A DNA stretch of 64,000 bases, from the NCBI RefSeq assembly GCF_029024305.1, contig NZ_CP118974.1, forward strand, positions 2,449,069 through 2,513,068, given 5' to 3'. This DNA comes from Mammaliicoccus vitulinus. Lineage in GTDB: Bacteria > Bacillota > Bacilli > Staphylococcales > Staphylococcaceae. Of the stretch, positions 50,281 to 64,000 are shown piece after piece (the first letter of the stretch is position 1; each line of letters opens with the position of its first letter). The notes below the pieces were generated by a model. That model made no database searches. It saw only the letters and a program-made list of their open reading frames with translations, and was not told the origin of the DNA. The position numbers and the translations under genes were made by a program.

Positions 50281-50314
50281 GAGTGCGGCTCATCGCATCC
50301 ATTTATAAATATTT

Positions 50315-50429
50315 GCCCGGCAACGTCCTACTCTCGCGGAACGTAAGCCCAACTACCATCGGCGCTAAAGAGCTTAACTTCTGTGTTCGGCATGGGAACA
50401 GGTGTGACCTCTTTGCTATCGTCACCAGA
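50315..50429 (-). rRNA. rrf: 5S ribosomal RNA (operon-distal copy)
   Basis: This 115-nt gene begins TCTGGTGACGATAGC on the minus strand and ends GTTGCCGGGC, pairing as helix I. The middle GTTCCCATGCCGAACACAGA is the conserved 5S segment. It differs from the other 5S gene in this window by two bases that covary (A8-U107 here, G8-C107 there). Confidence 0.93.
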
Positions 50430-50456
50430 CAAATAGTAAAAACTATATTAGAATGT

Positions 50457-50507
50457 ATTGCACATTCAAAACTAGATAGTAAGCAGATTTTACGGCAAAA
50501 AACCGAT
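50457..50507 (-). repeat. 3' arm of the 23S processing stem
   Basis: This stretch is nearly the reverse complement of 53556-53612 on the 5' side of the 23S gene. Together they form the long stem cut by RNase III/Mini-III during 23S maturation. Confidence 0.7.
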
Positions 50508-50520
50508 TTAAAAATTTTGA

Positions 50521-53443
<2,923 letters not shown>

Positions 53444-53555
53444 TAATATTTCCTTATACATAAATGTTTAAGAAAATAACTGTTATTAATCTGTGATGTC
53501 GTCTAAAAAGACGACGCGCGATTATTAAGCTTGTTGAATTTCGTTAGAAATTCAC

Positions 53556-53612
53556 TCGGTTTTTTGCTTGGTAAAATCTATTTGCTTACTTATCTAGTTT
53601 TCAATGTGCAAT
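53556..53612 (-). repeat. 5' arm of the 23S processing stem
   Basis: It is complementary to 50457-50507 over about 50 bases with few mismatches. It lies in the 16S-23S spacer, which has no tRNA. Confidence 0.7.
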
Positions 53613-53627
53613 GATGAATGTTAAATA

Positions 53628-53666
53628 AACATTCAAAACTGAATACAATATGTCCACGTTAATTCC
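53628..53666 (-). repeat. 3' arm of the 16S processing stem
   Basis: This is nearly the reverse complement of 55331-55372. The two arms bracket the 16S gene and would form the RNase III substrate. Confidence 0.7.
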
Positions 53667-53688
53667 ATGACCTAAAGGTCATTCCGTA

Positions 53689-55255
<1,567 letters not shown>

Positions 55256-55330
55256 GAAGTAAGCTTGATTAGCTCATCTTTGATTGGTTAAGCCAATCAC
55301 TCTTTGAAGTACTTTCAGTACTCATTTATC

Positions 55331-55372
55331 GGAATTAAACGTTGACATATTGTCATTCAGTTTTCAATGTTC
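55331..55372 (-). repeat. 5' arm of the 16S processing stem
   Basis: Complementary to 53628-53666 with few mismatches; it lies between tRNA-Ala and the 16S 5' end. Confidence 0.7.
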
Positions 55373-55390
55373 ATAATCTATTTTTTTAAA

Positions 55391-55466
55391 TGGTGGAGAC
55401 TAGCGGGATCGAACCGCTGACCTCCTGCGTGCAAAGCAGGCGCTCTCCCATCTGAGCTAAGCCCCC
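55391..55466 (-). tRNA. tRNA-Ala (TGC)
   Basis: A 76-nt cloverleaf with anticodon TGC, acceptor GGGGGCT and encoded CCA; last tRNA before 16S. Confidence 0.95.
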
Positions 55467-55483
55467 ATAAGTATTAATAGAAG

Positions 55484-55557
55484 TCGGGAAGACAGGATTC
55501 GAACCTGCGACCCCTTGGTCCCAAACCAAGTGCTCTACCAAGCTGAGCTACTTCCCG
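55484..55557 (-). tRNA. tRNA-Pro (TGG)
   Basis: A 74-nt tRNA with anticodon TGG and acceptor CGGGAAG; CCA is not encoded, unlike the other seven tRNAs of the cluster, so it needs CCA addition. Confidence 0.95.
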
Positions 55558-55580
55558 TTATTTTAAATTCATTTTAAAAA

Positions 55581-55657
55581 TGGCGCGCCCGAGAGGAGTC
55601 GAACCCCTAGCCTCTTGATCCGTAGTCAAACGCTCTATCCAATTGAGCTACGGGCGC
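55581..55657 (-). tRNA. tRNA-Arg (ACG)
   Basis: A 77-nt tRNA with anticodon ACG, acceptor GCGCCCG and encoded CCA. Its A34 is the expected target of TadA in this window. Confidence 0.95.
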
Positions 55658-55665
55658 TAAAAAAA

Positions 55666-55754
55666 TGGTGCCGAGGACCGGAATCGAACCGGTACGGTAA
55701 TCACTTACCGCAGGATTTTAAGTCCTGTGCGTCTGCCAGTTCCGCCACCCCGGC
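55666..55754 (-). tRNA. tRNA-Leu (TAA)
   Basis: An 89-nt class II tRNA with a long variable arm, anticodon TAA and encoded CCA. Confidence 0.95.
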
Positions 55755-55770
55755 AAGAAAAAAATAAAAA

Positions 55771-55845
55771 TGGAGCGGAAGACGGGATTCGAACCCGCGA
55801 CCCCGACCTTGGCAAGGTCGTATTCTACCGCTGAACTACTTCCGC
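55771..55845 (-). tRNA. tRNA-Gly (GCC)
   Basis: A 75-nt tRNA with anticodon GCC, acceptor GCGGAAG and encoded CCA. Confidence 0.95.
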
Positions 55846-55877
55846 TAAATTATTATTTTTATTATTATATTAAATAA

Positions 55878-55953
55878 TGGTGAGCCATAGAGGATTCGAA
55901 CCTCTGACCCTCTGATTAAAAGTCAGATGCTCTACCAACTGAGCTAATGGCTC
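55878..55953 (-). tRNA. tRNA-Lys (TTT)
   Basis: A 76-nt tRNA with anticodon TTT, acceptor GAGCCAT and encoded CCA. Confidence 0.95.
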
Positions 55954-55960
55954 TGAAAAA

Positions 55961-56036
<76 letters not shown>

Positions 56037-56041
56037 AAAAA

Positions 56042-56117
56042 TGGTGGAGAATGACGGGTTCGAACCGCCGACCCTCTGCTTGTAAGGCAGATGCTCTCCC
56101 AGCTGAGCTAATTCTCC
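56042..56117 (-). tRNA. tRNA-Val (TAC)
   Basis: A 76-nt tRNA with anticodon TAC, acceptor GGAGAAT and encoded CCA; the first tRNA after the leading 5S gene. Confidence 0.95.
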
Positions 56118-56131
56118 ATTTTAACAATATT

Positions 56132-56246
56132 GCCCGGCAGCGTCCTACTCTCGCGGAACGTAAGCCCAACTACCATCGGCGCTAAAGAGCTTAACTTCTG
56201 TGTTCGGCATGGGAACAGGTGTGACCTCTTTGCTATCGCCACCAGA
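56132..56246 (-). rRNA. rrf: 5S ribosomal RNA (operon-leading copy)
   Basis: A 115-nt 5S gene sits ahead of the tRNA cluster, first in the operon, without 16S or 23S before it. It is identical to the distal copy except for the covarying pair G8-C107. Confidence 0.93.
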
Positions 56247-56278
56247 CAATGTTGTTTCGTTTTTGTCTTACCTTATTT

Positions 56279-56307
56279 ATTATAAAGAACTTATCAAGGC
56301 TTTTCAA
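56279..56307 (-). promoter_or_regulatory. rRNA operon promoter P2
   Basis: Minus strand -35 TTGAAA (56302-56307), 17 bp spacer and consensus -10 TATAAT (56279-56284), about 33 bp before the leading 5S gene. Confidence 0.8.
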
Positions 56308-56385
56308 TAGTCAATTTTACACCTTATTAACTTTCTTTACAAATATCTCGAATTGATAATGCGTCCTGCTTTCAGCGACCTATAT

Positions 56386-56414
56386 ATAGTACCTAATTTT
56401 TAAGTTTTCGTCAA
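56386..56414 (-). promoter_or_regulatory. rRNA operon promoter P1
   Basis: Minus strand -35 TTGACG (56409-56414), 17 bp spacer and -10 TACTAT (56386-56391), followed by a TATATAGG discriminator. Together with P2 this is a tandem rRNA promoter pair. Confidence 0.78.
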
Positions 56415-56484
56415 CACTTTAACGAAAATTTTTATCATTATTTTTACAAATCCCTTCATATCAACGTTTTTAATAATGTTTACA

Positions 56485-56529
56485 TTAAAAAAATATGCAA
56501 TCAACAAGTAGTTGATCACATATTTTTTG
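56485..56529 (-). terminator. Terminator after lysS
   Basis: Minus strand AATATGTGATCAAC pairs with GTTGATTGCATATT, followed by seven U residues. It separates lysS from the rRNA operon promoters. Confidence 0.88.
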
Positions 56530-56536
56530 TAAATTA

Positions 56537-58206
<1,670 letters not shown>

Positions 58207-58232
58207 TCAACATGTCCTAATTTCCAGACACT

Positions 58233-58721
58233 CTAATTTCTTTCACTCTTATACTTTACTACTTGTTCGTCGTTTAGCAATAGTTCCCATATATATTTTT
58301 TAGATATTGGTTCAACTACATTTGAGGCGATATCGTTAAGTGGTACCATCACAAATGCTCTTTCTGTCATTCTTGGGTGTGGTACTTCTAGGTCTGGTGA
58401 TTGAATAACGGATTGATCATATAATAAAATATCTATATCAATTGTACGTGGCCCCCATCTTTCTACTCTAACTCGATGGAGCTGTTGTTCAACCATCATA
58501 CAAACTTTTAATAACTCTGATGATTCTAATTCAGTTGAGATTTCAATACACATGTTCAAAAAATCAGGTTGTTCTGTGTATCCTATTGGTTTTGTTTCAT
58601 ATATTGGAGATTCTTGGGTAACTTCTATACCTTCTACTTCATTGAGTAGTTTAATTGCTTCTACTAATTGAAGTTCTCTGTCCCCCATATTACTGCCTAA
58701 ACCTAAATATGCGGTATGCAT
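58233..58721 (-). CDS. folK: 2-amino-4-hydroxy-6-hydroxymethyldihydropteridine pyrophosphokinase
   Basis: FolK transfers pyrophosphate from ATP to 6-hydroxymethyl-dihydropterin. The 162-residue protein has GLGSNMGDRE (residues 7-16) and the RVERWGPRTIDIDILLYD signature near 90-107, followed by PHPRMTERAFVMVPL near 117-131. It starts directly after the folB stop (folB-folK junction has no gap), so the pair is coupled. Confidence 0.96.
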   Translation of the reverse strand: MHTAYLGLGSNMGDRELQLVEAIKLLNEVEGIEVTQESPIYETKPIGYTEQPDFLNMCIEISTELESSELLKVCMMVEQQLHRVRVERWGPRTIDIDILLYDQSVIQSPDLEVPHPRMTERAFVMVPLNDIASNVVEPISKKYIWELLLNDEQVVKYKSERN

Positions 58722-59883
<1,162 letters not shown>

Positions 59884-59913
59884 TCACATAGATAAACTTA
59901 TTATAACAAATTT

Positions 59914-59968
59914 AAAAAATCACGCCTAAATGAAATAACTTATAAAAGTTATTTATTATAGACGTGAT
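59914..59968 (-). terminator. Terminator after cysK
   Basis: Minus strand ATCACGTCTATAATAAATAA is complementary to TTATTTCATTTAGGCGTGAT with one internal mismatch region and a U-run, ending cysK. Confidence 0.85.
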
Positions 59969-59997
59969 ACTTAATGCATTATTATGATTTTAAATGC

Positions 59998-60927
59998 TTA
60001 GTCTTCAAAAGCGTATAAAGGAGTAGATAGGTAACGTTCACCATTACTTGGTAATACAGTTACAACTGTTTTTCCTTCACCTAATTCTTTAGCTTTTTTC
60101 AACGCAGCTACAATTGCAGCTCCTGATGAAATACCACCAAGAATACCTTCTTCTTTAGCAACTTTTCTAGACATTGCCATTGCTTCTTCGTTTCCAACTT
60201 TAATGACATCATCATAAACGTCAGTGTCTAATGTGTCAGGTACAAATCCAGCACCTAAACCTTGTAATTTATGCGGTCCAGGATTACCACCACTTAAAAT
60301 TGCAGAAGCTTCTGGTTCAATCGCAACGATTTGTATTTCAGGATATTTTTCTTTCAATACTTTACCAGCTCCTGTTAAAGTACCACCTGTACCAACGCCA
60401 GCTAAGAAAGCATCTACTTGAACGCCGTCAAATTGTTCTACAATTTCAGGTCCTGTAGTTAACTCATGTACTTTAGGATTCGCTGGGTTTTCGAATTGTT
60501 GAGGTTCAAAGTAACCTTTTTCCTCTTTAAGCTCTTTAGCTTTTTTAATCGCGCCTTTCATACCTTCAGCTCCAGGTGTTAATACTAATTCAGCACCGTA
60601 AGCTTTTAATAATGCGCGACGTTCACTACTCATTGTATCTGGCATAACAAATACTGCTTTATAACCTTTAGCAGCTGCAACCATCGCTAAACCGATACCA
60701 GTGTTACCTGATGTAGGTTCAATAATAGTGTCACCTGGTTTAATTTTTCCTTCTTTTTCAGCGGCTTCTATCATTGCTAAACCAATTCTATCTTTAACCG
60801 AACTACCTGGGTTTTGATATTCTAATTTAACATATACATCTGCTGAACCATCTTCAACTACATTGTTTAATTTAACAACAGGTGTGTCACCTATTAATTC
60901 TACAATATTATTTACTCTCTTAGCCAT
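59998..60927 (-). CDS. cysK: Cysteine synthase A (O-acetylserine sulfhydrylase)
   Basis: CysK makes cysteine from O-acetylserine and sulfide. The 309-residue fold-type II PLP enzyme has the PLP-lysine in NPGSSVKDR (Lys45), the substrate loop [11 protein letters not shown] near 72-82 and [18 protein letters not shown] near 180-197. CysE in this window provides its substrate. A promoter with TTTCAC/TATAAT spacing of 17 bp lies upstream near 60986-61014. The known CymR regulator box is not evident. Confidence 0.95.
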   Translation of the reverse strand: MAKRVNNIVELIGDTPVVKLNNVVEDGSADVYVKLEYQNPGSSVKDRIGLAMIEAAEKEGKIKPGDTIIEPTSGNTGIGLAMVAAAKGYKAVFVMPDTMSSERRALLKAYGAELVLTPGAEGMKGAIKKAKELKEEKGYFEPQQFENPANPKVHELTTGPEIVEQFDGVQVDAFLAGVGTGGTLTGAGKVLKEKYPEIQIVAIEPEASAILSGGNPGPHKLQGLGAGFVPDTLDTDVYDDVIKVGNEEAMAMSRKVAKEEGILGGISSGAAIVAALKKAKELGEGKTVVTVLPSNGERYLSTPLYAFED

Positions 60928-61024
60928 TTATACTTCACTCCTAAACAGTATTTTATACCTTAGTTTATTTATCGGATATATTGATTATAACAAAAGTTCA
61001 AATAAAGTGAAAGTATTTACTAAA

Positions 61025-61903
61025 TTAAAGCGAATTTTTAAGCGCGACAAGCTCTTCTTCACTATATTGATACTTTGTTCTACAGAAATGACATTCAGCT
61101 TCGGCACCATGATCTTCTTCTATCATGCCATCGATTTCTGCTTCACCAAGACCTTTAATAGCATTTAAAAATTTCTCTCTAGAGCAATTACATTTGAAAT
61201 CTATATCCATATTATTAATAATTCTCGTATTTTCTTTACCTAATACTGTTTCAATCAGTTCTTCAGGTGATAAACCTCTATCTATTAATTTAGATACTGG
61301 TTCCATTTGATTTATTTTTTCTTCTATTGCTGAAATAGTTTCTTCAGATGCTCCCGGCATTAACTGAATAATAAATCCACCTGCAGCTTTAATAGAGTTA
61401 TCAGGATTAACAAGTACGCCAAGTCCTACAGCTGAAGGAACTTGTTCACTTGTAACAAAATAGTATGTGAAGTCTTCTCCTAGTTCTCCAGAAACAATTG
61501 GTGTAGAACCTGTAAAGTAGTCTTTCAATCCAATGTCTTTAACAACATTTAACATACCTTCCGTTCCCACTGCACGTCTCACATCTAATTTACCTTGTTC
61601 ATTTAATGGAAAATGTATTTGAGGGTTTTGCACGTATCCTCTTACTTCACCTTTACCATTAGCATCGACCATAATTTTTCCGATTGGTCCACCACCATCA
61701 ATCGTTATCGTTAATTTTTCTTCATTTTTCAACATTGAACCCATCATTATACCTGCTGTCATAGATCTTCCTAATGCAGCTGATGCTGTTGGCCAAGTAT
61801 AATGGCGTGTTTGTGCTTCTTGAACAGTATTTGTTGTTTTTACAGCAAAAGCTCTAACTTCATCGTTAAAAGCTAAGCCTCTTACTAAATAATCTTGTGT
61901 CAT
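61025..61903 (-). CDS. hslO: Redox-regulated chaperone Hsp33
   Basis: Hsp33 holds unfolded proteins during oxidative stress. The 292-residue protein has the N-terminal domain starting [22 protein letters not shown] and a C-terminal zinc redox switch with [11 protein letters not shown] (CxC, near 236) and [12 protein letters not shown] (CxxC, near 270), whose four cysteines bind zinc when reduced. It lies between ftsH and cysK, the standard staphylococcal order. Confidence 0.95.
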   Translation of the reverse strand: MTQDYLVRGLAFNDEVRAFAVKTTNTVQEAQTRHYTWPTASAALGRSMTAGIMMGSMLKNEEKLTITIDGGGPIGKIMVDANGKGEVRGYVQNPQIHFPLNEQGKLDVRRAVGTEGMLNVVKDIGLKDYFTGSTPIVSGELGEDFTYYFVTSEQVPSAVGLGVLVNPDNSIKAAGGFIIQLMPGASEETISAIEEKINQMEPVSKLIDRGLSPEELIETVLGKENTRIINNMDIDFKCNCSREKFLNAIKGLGEAEIDGMIEEDHGAEAECHFCRTKYQYSEEELVALKNSL

Positions 61904-61920
61904 TTTTATACTCCTTCTTT

Positions 61921-61960
61921 AAAAAAAGCCCCTCTCAATCAATGCATTGAAAGGGACTTT
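61921..61960 (-). terminator. Terminator after ftsH
   Basis: Minus strand AAAGTCCCTTTCAATG with CATTGATTGAGAGGGGCTTT forms an imperfect stem followed by a seven-U run. Confidence 0.85.
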
Positions 61961-61966
61961 GTGAAA

Positions 61967-64000
61967 TTATTTTTTACGATCTGTCGGTTTGTTGTCACCT
62001 AGGTCATCAATATTTGGCTCTTCTTCGTGAGCTGGCTCTTTTGATTCGCTATCTGAATCTGCATCTTCATTTTTTTCTTCATGAGATACTTCATCTTTAA
62101 CTTCTTCATAAGATTTACCAACTTCATCGTCTTCAATATCTAATGTACCTTCTTGTTCTTTTAAGTCACCTTCATATTTATCTTCATCTGAATCATCATT
62201 TTCGTTTAAATGAGAATCATCATATTTAACTTCTGGTAACTTACCTTCATGGAATAATGATTGAATTTGTTCAGCCACTAACGTTTCTTCAACTAATAAA
62301 GTTTTAGCGATTAATACTAATTGTTCTTTATTTTCAGTTAAAATTCGTTTACAACGTTCGTATTGTTCTTTAATAATACGTTGAACTTCTGAATCAATTT
62401 CATACGCAATTTGGTCTGAATAGTTTGGTTCAGATTGCATTTCTTTACCTAAGAATACTTGTCCACTATCAGAACTACCAAATTGTAATGGACCTAATTT
62501 TTTACTCATACCATATTCAGTAACCATCTTACGTGCAATACTTGTCGCACGTTGGAAGTCATTATGAGCACCAGTTGATGCTTCTCCAAAGTTAATTTCT
62601 TCAGATACACGACCACCTAGTAAACCAACTATTTTATCCAATAGTTCTGGTTCAGTCATAAAGTAACGATCTTCTTTAGGAAGCATCATTGCGTAACCAC
62701 CAGCTTGTCCACGTGGAACAATGGTAACTTTATGAACCATTTCAGCTTCATCTAATACACAGCCGATAATTGTGTGACCAGCTTCATGATAAGCAACAAT
62801 ATTTCTTTCTTTTTCAGAAATCATTCTTGTTTTCTTAGCAGGACCTGCAATCACTCTATCTGTTGCTTCTTCTATATCTCTCATATCAATTTTAGTTTTA
62901 TTAGAACGCGCAGCTACTAATGATGCTTCGTTTAATAAGTTTTCTAAATCTGCACCAGAGAATCCTGGTGTTCTTTGAGAAACTGCTTTTAAATCAACTG
63001 TTTCATCAAAAGGTTTATTACGAGCATGCACTTTAAGTACTGCTTCACGTCCTCTAACATCAGGACGTCCTACTTGAATTTGTCTGTCGAAACGACCTGG
63101 ACGTAATAATGCTGGGTCTAAAATATCAGGACGGTTTGTTGCAGCAATCATAATGATGCCTTCATTTTCACCGAATCCATCCATTTCAACTAATAATTGG
63201 TTTAACGTTTGTTCACGTTCGTCGTGACCGCCACCAACACCAGCTCCACGCTGACGACCAACTGCATCAATCTCATCTATAAAGATGATACATGGTGCAT
63301 TTTTCTTAGCATTTTCAAATAAATCACGTACACGACTGGCACCGACACCAACGAACATCTCAACAAAGTCAGAACCACTTATTGAGAAGAATGGTGTTCC
63401 TGCTTCACCAGCTACCGCTCTAGCAAGTAATGTTTTACCTGTACCTGGAGGACCAACGAGTAAAACACCTTTAGGAATACGTGCACCCATTTTTTTGAAC
63501 TTACGATTATCTTTAAGGAAATCGACAATTTCTACTAATTCTTGTTTCTCTTCATCAGCACCTGCTACATCAGAGAATCGTACACGTTTCTTCTGGTTAT
63601 CATAAAGCTTGGCTTTTGATTTACCAAAGTTCATTACTCGGCCGCCGCCACCGCCGCCGCCTTGCATTTGGCTTAAGAAGAATATGAATAAAAATGCAAT
63701 AATTAAAACAGGGATAAGCGTTGTTAAGACACTAACAAAGACACTTTGTTTTTCTTCTTCTTTAACATTAAATTTCAATTCATCTTGTTTCTCGGCAGTT
63801 TCAGTAATTTTTTTCAAATCATCTTGGTTGTTAAACAAGATAGAAGATGTATATGTTGCATCTTTACCTTTTTTCAGTTCACCGCTAACCATATAAACAT
63901 TCTGTTCGGGTTGAATAGTTAACGTTTTTAAATCGCCTTTTTCAAGCTTCGTCATAAACTCGTTATATGTAAGCTGTTTTGGTGATTGTCCATTGCCATT
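61967..64000 (-). CDS. ftsH: ATP-dependent zinc metalloprotease FtsH (5'-truncated by window end)
   Basis: FtsH is a membrane-anchored AAA+ protease. The reading frame continues to the window edge and is missing its first helix; the visible part has the periplasmic-side region, a transmembrane helix ([16 protein letters not shown]), a glycine-rich stretch (GGGGGGGR), Walker A GPPGTGKT, the SRH region, the zinc motif HEAGH and a long acidic C-terminal tail ([17 protein letters not shown] onward) that is more acidic than I expect. Frame is intact to the edge. Confidence 0.96.
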   Translation of the reverse strand, partial: NGNGQSPKQLTYNEFMTKLEKGDLKTLTIQPEQNVYMVSGELKKGKDATYTSSILFNNQDDLKKITETAEKQDELKFNVKEEEKQSVFVSVLTTLIPVLIIAFLFIFFLSQMQGGGGGGGRVMNFGKSKAKLYDNQKKRVRFSDVAGADEEKQELVEIVDFLKDNRKFKKMGARIPKGVLLVGPPGTGKTLLARAVAGEAGTPFFSISGSDFVEMFVGVGASRVRDLFENAKKNAPCIIFIDEIDAVGRQRGAGVGGGHDEREQTLNQLLVEMDGFGENEGIIMIAATNRPDILDPALLRPGRFDRQIQVGRPDVRGREAVLKVHARNKPFDETVDLKAVSQRTPGFSGADLENLLNEASLVAARSNKTKIDMRDIEEATDRVIAGPAKKTRMISEKERNIVAYHEAGHTIIGCVLDEAEMVHKVTIVPRGQAGGYAMMLPKEDRYFMTEPELLDKIVGLLGGRVSEEINFGEASTGAHNDFQRATSIARKMVTEYGMSKKLGPLQFGSSDSGQVFLGKEMQSEPNYSDQIAYEIDSEVQRIIKEQYERCKRILTENKEQLVLIAKTLLVEETLVAEQIQSLFHEGKLPEVKYDDSHLNENDDSDEDKYEGDLKEQEGTLDIEDDEVGKSYEEVKDEVSHEEKNEDADSDSESKEPAHEEEPNIDDLGDNKPTDRKK

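Overview
This window is chromosomal housekeeping DNA from a low-GC Gram-positive coccus of the family Staphylococcaceae. Evidence for that is the AT-rich coding sequence, the rpoB/rpoC/rpsL/rpsG/fusA/tuf block followed by M20 hydrolase, kbl, an SDR dehydrogenase and ilvE, the paired deoxynucleoside kinases, the pdxST/pdxR pair, and strong AGGAGG-type ribosome binding sites with frequent TTG/GTG starts. The ispD and ispF genes of the methylerythritol phosphate (MEP) pathway sit between yacL and gltX. Staphylococcus aureus uses the mevalonate pathway and lacks them, so the source is more likely Mammaliicoccus (the former S. sciuri group) or another MEP-using staphylococcus. That genus-level placement is inference. 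I see no mobile element, CRISPR array, prophage or antimicrobial-resistance cassette.

Layout. 1-9 kb holds folE2, an FMN reductase, two HAD phosphatases, tadA, the dck/dgk kinase pair, ilvE, and a threonine-degradation pair (SDR dehydrogenase and kbl) separated by a 485-bp gap that holds a large hairpin element. 9.3-12.8 kb carries three tandem, translationally linked M20 peptidases. 12.9-30.7 kb, all on the minus strand, is the translation/transcription block: sigH, rpmG, secE, nusG, rplKA, rplJL, rsmC, rpoBC, an L7Ae-like gene, rpsL, rpsG, fusA, tuf. 30.2-39.2 kb is the RNA-processing, cysteine and isoprenoid block (rae1, rlmB, mrnC, cysS, cysE, gltX, ispF, ispD, yacL, radA). 39.4-43.9 kb is the CtsR-controlled clpC operon. 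44-50.2 kb has nupC, pdxS-pdxT with divergent pdxR, and a FUSC-family membrane protein. 50.3-56.4 kb is an rRNA operon that begins with a 5S gene and eight tRNAs before 16S-23S-5S. 56.5-64 kb is lysS, a decayed small gene, folK, folB, folP, cysK, hslO and the 3' part of ftsH.

Genes that work together. SecE, NusG, L11, L1, L10, L7/L12, RNA polymerase, S12, S7, EF-G and EF-Tu are the classic translation/transcription supercluster. It carries visible RNA regulation: an L10 leader with terminator, two L1-rRNA-mimic stem-loops around rplK, and a small hairpin ahead of rpsL. CtsR, McsA, McsB and ClpC form the arginine-phosphorylation proteolysis system, with a near-perfect CtsR operator on its promoter. 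CysE and CysS are controlled by a tRNA-Cys T-box. PdxR faces pdxST across a short intergenic region with direct repeats. FolP, FolB and FolK with FolE2 supply folate.

The most unusual items are the 5S-first rRNA operon and its 5S copies, which differ by a compensatory base pair; the tandem M20 triplication; the hairpin element at 7.7 kb; a nonsense-interrupted small gene upstream of lysS; and the FUSC transporter placed immediately downstream of the rRNA terminator without an obvious promoter of its own. I do not see a clearly novel multi-gene system.
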